The notes under the pieces were generated by a model that saw only the letters and a list, made by a program, of their open reading frames with translations, did no database searches and was not told the DNA's origin. A stretch of DNA of 18,872 bases from CAYXWH01 sp964468755. Lineage in GTDB: Bacteria > Chloroflexota > Dehalococcoidia > Dehalococcoidales > RBG-16-60-22. Each line of letters opens with the position of its first letter. The first letter of the stretch is position 1. The stretch covers positions 1 to 18,872 of the forward strand of contig CAYXWH010000038.1 in assembly GCA_964468755.1 (NCBI GenBank), given 5' to 3'. Of this stretch, positions 15,339 to 18,872 are shown in pieces. A program made the position numbers and the translations under genes.

Positions 15339-16145
15339 CTAGTCCTCTTCACTTTCAAAATCATTATCACTCTCGCCAGTCTCTTCCGGCAACACCTCCA
15401 CTTCCTCGCCACCCACTATGGTATATCCAGACTCCTCTTCCTCCTCATACTCTTCCACCTTTAAAACACGGTCGCTGACATACGGGCGTACTTCCTCCAG
15501 TCCCTTCGGCGGGAAAGAAAGCCTTCCCGCCTGACTCGGGTCCTGATACACTTCCCGGATAATAATGCTGATAGCGTCCTCGGATACACTCACCACCGCG
15601 GCGGTATAGCGGTTACCGCCCACCATCAGGCGGATTAATCGTGTGGCATACCGCAGTTCTACTTTGCCAAGGTACTCTCCCCAGCTATTCTCCGCCACCA
15701 GATTTGGCCCATCTATATTCAGACGCAGCTTATCTCCGGCTACCGTTCGCGCCAACACTTCCTTGGCGCCCAGTTCGTAGATACTGGCCACCCCGGCTTT
15801 TCCGATTTCCTCAATGAAATGATGCGGCTCCACACCCTCGGAGTCGACCACGGTACTGGTGGCATCTTTGAGATGGCGCAAACGCCGCAGGTTCTTTCGG
15901 GCAATGGCATTATACGGGTCAAGTTCCACTGTCTGGCGGTAAGACTCCCGCGACTGAGCATACTCGCCCAGTTCCATATAGGCCCTGCCCAGACGATTAT
16001 AGGCATCAACGTCATCGGGGAAGAGCTCGATTATACTCTTGTTGACCTCTACCGCTTCCTGCCAGCGTCCCTTCATCGCCAGGCCGATTGCTTCCTGACT
16101 GCGCTGCTGCTTTAATCTGGCTAATCTCTCCTCTTCAATCGGCAT
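15339..16145 (-). CDS. TPR protein with conserved C-terminal domain and acidic tail, upstream of gyrA
   Basis: A 268-residue cytoplasmic protein of unknown function. Residues ~15-90 form two to three tetratricopeptide repeats (GRWQEAVEVNKSIIELFPDD; DAYNRLGRAYMELGEYAQSR), a protein-interaction fold. Residues ~100-215 form an alpha/beta domain with GDKLRLNIDGPNLV, WGEYLGKVELRYATRLIRLM and RYTAAVVSV; the pattern resembles a HIRAN-like or other small beta-barrel domain, but I cannot assign it. The last 40 residues are strongly acidic. ATG 16145 is preferred because GGAG stands 6 bases before it; ATG 16157 and the more distant open frame to 16238 lack a site and would run into the promoter. Its stop lies within the gyrA ribosome site, so it is co-transcribed and coupled with gyrA. 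Confidence 0.8.
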   Translation of the reverse strand: MPIEEERLARLKQQRSQEAIGLAMKGRWQEAVEVNKSIIELFPDDVDAYNRLGRAYMELGEYAQSRESYRQTVELDPYNAIARKNLRRLRHLKDATSTVVDSEGVEPHHFIEEIGKAGVASIYELGAKEVLARTVAGDKLRLNIDGPNLVAENSWGEYLGKVELRYATRLIRLMVGGNRYTAAVVSVSEDAISIIIREVYQDPSQAGRLSFPPKGLEEVRPYVSDRVLKVEEYEEEEESGYTIVGGEEVEVLPEETGESDNDFESEED

Positions 16146-16174
16146 TACCTTCTCCATATCAAGCTTAACTATAT

Positions 16175-16203
16175 ATTCTACCTTAACTGGAAAAGTCTCA
16201 CAA
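16175..16203 (-). promoter_or_regulatory. Probable promoter of TPR gene-gyrA
   Basis: On the minus strand TTGTGA (16203-16198) and TAGAAT (16180-16175) are 17 bases apart, matching 4/6 and 5/6 consensus positions. AGTTAAG occurs twice 18 bases apart, once in the spacer and once just downstream of the -10 box. Confidence 0.55.
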
Positions 16204-16231
16204 GTGACCAAAGTCTCAAAACAGGCACCAT

Positions 16232-16261
16232 TTGACAATTTATGGAGGCGCCAATTAGAAT
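16232..16261 (+). promoter_or_regulatory. Probable promoter of the nfu gene
   Basis: TTGACA at 16232-16237 is a perfect -35 box. TAGAAT at 16256-16261 matches 5/6 of the -10 box at 18-base spacing. The mRNA leader to ATG 16303 would be about 35 bases and contains GAGGAG at 16289-16294. Confidence 0.65.
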
Positions 16262-16302
16262 TTTAATAGAGCATTTTTTTATATTTCCGAGGAGATAAAG
16301 CA

Positions 16303-16521
16303 ATGCAGGAAAAAGTGGAAGCAATACTAAGCAAGATAAGACCCAGCCTGGAGCGTGACGGCGGCAGTGTTGAACTGGTTGAAGTAAGCGATGGCACGGT
16401 AAAGGTAAAACTTACCGGTGCCTGCGCCGGCTGCCCCATGTCCACCATGACTTTGAAAATGGGTATTGAAAGAATCATGAAACAGGAAATTCCCGAAGTC
16501 AAGGAAGTGGTGGCGGTTTAA
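16303..16521 (+). CDS. NifU C-terminal-domain (Nfu) iron-sulfur cluster carrier
   Basis: A 72-residue single-domain Nfu protein. Family members bind a [4Fe-4S] cluster between two subunits and deliver it to apo-proteins in the cytoplasm. The start KVEAILSKIRPSLERDGGSVELVEV is the standard fold opening (the phrase RPSLERDGG is diagnostic) and the CxxC motif is present as ACAGCPMSTMTL. The protein is complete: the length equals the bare domain without the IscU-like part of full NifU. GAGGAG at 16289-16294 lies 8 bases before the ATG and a good promoter lies upstream, so the gene forms its own unit. It diverges from the TPR gene and converges with lysC with only 20 bases between the stops. Confidence 0.94.
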   Translation: MQEKVEAILSKIRPSLERDGGSVELVEVSDGTVKVKLTGACAGCPMSTMTLKMGIERIMKQEIPEVKEVVAV

Positions 16522-16541
16522 GCAGCCCAACCGTCAATCAA

Positions 16542-17024
16542 TTACTTTACTTCCAGCTCAAAGGCGCGGTGCAGGGCCCGGACGGCACCGGTTACCTTAT
16601 CCTCATCGATGATACAGGTTATCCTGATATCGGAGGTGGTAATGAGCTGGATATTTACCCCGGCTTCACTGAGAGCCCGGAACATTCTGGCAGCGAAACC
16701 GGGTGTATTCTGCATACCGGTACCGATGATGCTCACCTTGCCCAGATGAGCGGTGCTGACGTAATCCCTGGCGCCAATCGACCCGGCAATCGGCGCTATC
16801 ACCGCCATAGCCTCTTCCAGCTGGCTCTTAGCCACGGTAAAGGTCAAATCGGTGATATGATCGATGCTGGCATTCTGCACAATGGTATCCACACTGATAC
16901 CGGCTTCAGCCAGCGGTATAAAAATCGACGCGGCGATACCGGGATGGTCAGGCACCCCCACTATGGTTATCTTGGCTACATCAAAATCATGAGCGACACT
17001 TCTTACCTTATTGCGTACTTCCAT
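16542..17024 (-). CDS. Putative internally initiated beta subunit of aspartate kinase
   Basis: An in-frame ATG at codon 246 of lysC would give a 160-residue protein consisting only of the two ACT domains. It is preceded by GGAGAGGTGG. In Bacillus subtilis aspartokinase II and Corynebacterium LysC, a beta subunit is made from the same kind of internal start (about codon 246-250) and joins the full-length alpha subunit in an alpha2beta2 enzyme. The position and ribosome site match; production in this organism is inferred. Confidence 0.55.
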   Translation of the reverse strand: MEVRNKVRSVAHDFDVAKITIVGVPDHPGIAASIFIPLAEAGISVDTIVQNASIDHITDLTFTVAKSQLEEAMAVIAPIAGSIGARDYVSTAHLGKVSIIGTGMQNTPGFAARMFRALSEAGVNIQLITTSDIRITCIIDEDKVTGAVRALHRAFELEVK

Positions 17025-17759
17025 AGCCACCTCTCCGTGAATTAATGTACCGGGGCTGTCCGTCAAGCTGGAAGCCACCAGAATAGGAATATTGAACAGT
17101 TCCCCCAGTTCAACCGCCCGGGAATGCATTACCCTGGCGCCATAGCTGGCCAGCTCCAGCATCTCCTCATAACCAATCTCGGCAAGCTTTAGCGCCCCGG
17201 GAACGAGCCTGGGGTCAGCGGTATACACCCCCTCAACATCGGTAAATATCTGGCATTCCCCGCCACCGAGACTGGCCGCCAGCGCTACCGCCGTGGTATC
17301 CGAGCCACCCCGCCCCAGCGTGGTGACATCCATTTGCTCGGTAATTCCCTGGAACCCGGCAACAATGACGATGTTGCCCTTTTCCAGTTCCCCGGCTACC
17401 CGCTTCGCGTCCACCTTGAGAATGCGTGCCCGGCTGTAAGCGGTATCGGTATGTATTCCGGCCTGGGCTCCGGTCAGGCTGATTGCCGGATACCCCATGC
17501 TATGCAGTGCCATGGTCAGCAAGGTGCTGGAAACAACCTCCCCGGTAGAGAGCAGGACATCAAGCTCCCGTCTGTCCGGGTGCTCGGAAATCTGGTACGC
17601 CAGCTTAACCAGGTCATCGGTAGTATCCCCCATCGCCGAGACCACCACCACTACCTGATTGCCTTCGTCCTTCGTCCGGGCAATCCGCCGGGCGACGTTC
17701 CTTATCCGCCCGGCATCGCCTACCGATGAGCCGCCATATTTCTGCACGATTAACGCCAT
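16542..17759 (-). CDS. lysC: Aspartate kinase, class with two ACT domains
   Basis: Aspartate kinase phosphorylates L-aspartate as the first step toward lysine, threonine, methionine and diaminopimelate. The 405-residue length matches the monofunctional LysC/AKII type. The catalytic domain has KYGGSSVGD at residues 7-15 (usual form KFGGTSV), STGEVVSSTLL at 71-81 and TLGRGGSDTTAVALA at 147-161, with the conserved VYTADPR following. Residues ~255-405 form two ACT domains (ITIVGVPDHPGIAASIF; VSIIGTGMQNTPGFAARMF), where lysine and/or threonine feedback binding is expected. GAGGAG at 17770-17775 overlaps the stop of the upstream PGM-like gene and lies 10 bases before the ATG, so the genes form an operon. 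An internal start at Met246 is described separately. Confidence 0.96.
   Translation of the reverse strand: MALIVQKYGGSSVGDAGRIRNVARRIARTKDEGNQVVVVVSAMGDTTDDLVKLAYQISEHPDRRELDVLLSTGEVVSSTLLTMALHSMGYPAISLTGAQAGIHTDTAYSRARILKVDAKRVAGELEKGNIVIVAGFQGITEQMDVTTLGRGGSDTTAVALAASLGGGECQIFTDVEGVYTADPRLVPGALKLAEIGYEEMLELASYGARVMHSRAVELGELFNIPILVASSLTDSPGTLIHGEVAMEVRNKVRSVAHDFDVAKITIVGVPDHPGIAASIFIPLAEAGISVDTIVQNASIDHITDLTFTVAKSQLEEAMAVIAPIAGSIGARDYVSTAHLGKVSIIGTGMQNTPGFAARMFRALSEAGVNIQLITTSDIRITCIIDEDKVTGAVRALHRAFELEVK
17027..17036 (-). promoter_or_regulatory. Internal Shine-Dalgarno in lysC
   Basis: GGAGAGGTGG on the minus strand lies directly before the in-frame internal ATG (17024-17022); the GGAG core is 8 bases from it. 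It is at least as good as the site of the full-length start. Confidence 0.6.
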
Positions 17760-17773
17760 GTGATTTGTGCTCC

Positions 17774-18872
17774 TCAGCTAACTGTTATCAGCCTTTCCAT
17801 AATTGTATACCCTTCATCTATGAAAACGCCAGTACCGGCTGCCTCAGCCTCGGTGAACCTGCAGGCACCATTGGCTTCAAATCCCGGACCCCAGAGCAGG
17901 AACGGCACCGGCTCCCCGCTGTGGGTACGGGTGGCAATCGGGGTGGGGTGGTCCGGCAAAACCAGCACTCTTAGCGTACCCTCATTCCACGAGCGCAGCC
18001 TGCTCACCACTTCTTCATCTATCCGTTCAATGGTAGCCACCTTCTCATCGATAGAACCGGCGTGCGCCGCTTCATCGGGCGCCTCAATATGGACGGCTAC
18101 CAAGTCATTTCTCCGCAGCGCCGCCAGGGCACCCTCAGCCTGAGCCCGGTAATCGTTGTCGGGCCCATCGGTGACGCCAGCGATATCCAGGACCTCCATG
18201 TCCATCATCCTGGCCAGACCGCGGAGCAGGTCAACGCCGGAGGTCACCGCCGCGGTGAGACCGTACACATCCCGGAACGGCGGCATATCGGGCACCCTGC
18301 CCGTCCCCCAGAAGAGCCAGATGGTGGTAGCCGGTGCCTCGCCGCGCGCCCTCCGGGCTCCGTTTACCGGGTGGTCAGCCAGCACTGCTTCGGAACGCGC
18401 CATGAGGTCGCGTAAGAAGTCACTGCCCTTCCCCCTTGGCAGGAAATCAGCCACGGGCTTCCCGGGAATATCATGCGGCGGGGTACAGACCGCGCGCAGC
18501 GTATCCTCATGTCCGGTAAACTTGCAGAGGTGACGGTAGCTCACTCCGGGATGAAAGTGAATATCTTTATTGCCGAGCCGCTCGTTCAGCGCCGCGATAA
18601 TCGGCTCAGCCTCTTCATTGCTGATATGGCCGGCGCTGTGATCCCACATCTTGCCGTCCCGGACCGTTACCAGGTTGCAGCGGAACACCACCTCCCCATC
18701 ACCAACGGGAACGCCCATGCTCCTGGCTTCAATTCCCGCCCGCCCCTTATAGTAGACCTTCGGGTCATACCCCAGCACCGACATACACGCGCAGGCACTG
18801 CTTGGCTCCATGCCGGGTGGGACGGTTCTGACCAGCCCCGAAGTGCCCTGCGCCGCCATGGCACCCAGATTG
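17774..18872 (-). CDS. Cofactor-independent phosphoglycerate mutase-like protein, candidate homoserine kinase; N-terminus cut by window
   Basis: A member of the alkaline-phosphatase superfamily of the ApgM/TIGR02535 kind. The frame runs off the right edge: codons for Asn-Leu-Gly-Ala precede an internal Met at 18859, and the family pattern PNLxxMAxxG shows that this Met is not the start. About 30 N-terminal residues, including the first metal-binding Asp, are missing. Visible motifs, numbered from that Met, are PSSACACMSVLGYDP (~19-33, with the candidate catalytic Ser), HIEAPDEAAHAG (~257-268) and LPDHPTPIATRTHSGEPVPF (~301-320), which supply metal ligands. The stop overlaps the lysC ribosome site, 14 bases before lysC. 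TIGR02535 is described as a proposed homoserine kinase found beside threonine-pathway genes, and lysC next door supports that over glycolytic phosphoglycerate mutase. Fold assignment is firm; substrate is inferred. Confidence 0.85.
   Translation of the reverse strand, partial: NLGAMAAQGTSGLVRTVPPGMEPSSACACMSVLGYDPKVYYKGRAGIEARSMGVPVGDGEVVFRCNLVTVRDGKMWDHSAGHISNEEAEPIIAALNERLGNKDIHFHPGVSYRHLCKFTGHEDTLRAVCTPPHDIPGKPVADFLPRGKGSDFLRDLMARSEAVLADHPVNGARRARGEAPATTIWLFWGTGRVPDMPPFRDVYGLTAAVTSGVDLLRGLARMMDMEVLDIAGVTDGPDNDYRAQAEGALAALRRNDLVAVHIEAPDEAAHAGSIDEKVATIERIDEEVVSRLRSWNEGTLRVLVLPDHPTPIATRTHSGEPVPFLLWGPGFEANGACRFTEAEAAGTGVFIDEGYTIMERLITVS

Noticed and set aside
1..18872. CRISPR arrays, tRNA/rRNA genes, transposons, phage genes
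   Set aside because: No regularly spaced repeats, cloverleaf-like sequences, transposase-like or phage-like proteins were seen; genes are densely packed housekeeping and metabolic genes of uniform base composition.

Overview
The window looks like a chromosomal segment of a free-living anaerobic bacterium, most plausibly a Chloroflexota member of the Dehalococcoidia type. That placement is inferred from gene content and protein style: a late cobamide assembly operon carrying a Dph6-like ATPase, a propeller/Fn3 surface protein with a C-terminal membrane anchor, a small MBL hydrolase with a degenerate HxHxDH motif, a TPR gene coupled to gyrA, and a PGM-like putative homoserine kinase next to aspartate kinase. 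No marker gene such as rRNA is present to prove it. Coding density is very high. No gap between genes exceeds 300 bases. I see no tRNA, rRNA, CRISPR array, insertion sequence or prophage gene.

Layout. (1) 1-6530, plus strand: a tightly packed operon with the 3' part of cobS, a Dph6-family PP-loop ATPase, cobQ, cobU and a 1049-residue secreted, membrane-anchored beta-propeller/Fn3 protein. (2) 6624-7256, minus strand: a small MBL-fold hydrolase whose promoter geometry suggests a leaderless mRNA. (3) 7336-10991, plus strand: a heat-shock operon hrcA-grpE-dnaK with a sigma-A-like promoter, a variant CIRCE operator at the expected start-site position, and a strong terminator after dnaK. (4) 11051-12889, plus strand: a TIGR03960-type radical SAM protein, probably starting at a CTG codon. 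(5) 12886-16145, minus strand: a TPR protein followed by gyrA, translationally coupled; gyrA and the radical SAM gene meet tail to tail and share a CTAG stop. (6) 16303-16521, plus strand: a small Nfu/NifU-C iron-sulfur scaffold, divergent from the TPR gene, with promoters for both in the 157-base gap. (7) 16542-18872, minus strand: a partial PGM-like protein (candidate homoserine kinase) followed by lysC. lysC contains an internal Shine-Dalgarno and ATG at the position expected for a separate regulatory beta subunit.

How the genes fit together. CobQ makes cobyric acid, CobU activates cobinamide, and CobS attaches the lower ligand, so operon 1 completes corrinoids, cofactors that reductive dehalogenases, methyltransferases and some radical SAM enzymes use. 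HrcA represses its own operon through CIRCE, and GrpE serves DnaK as nucleotide exchange factor; dnaJ is not next to dnaK here. LysC with the PGM-like protein outlines the aspartate-to-threonine/lysine pathway. Most of the window is housekeeping. The observations I would follow first are the lysC internal start, the PGM-like candidate homoserine kinase beside lysC, the Dph6-like amidase candidate among cob genes, the altered CIRCE, and the probable CTG and leaderless starts.
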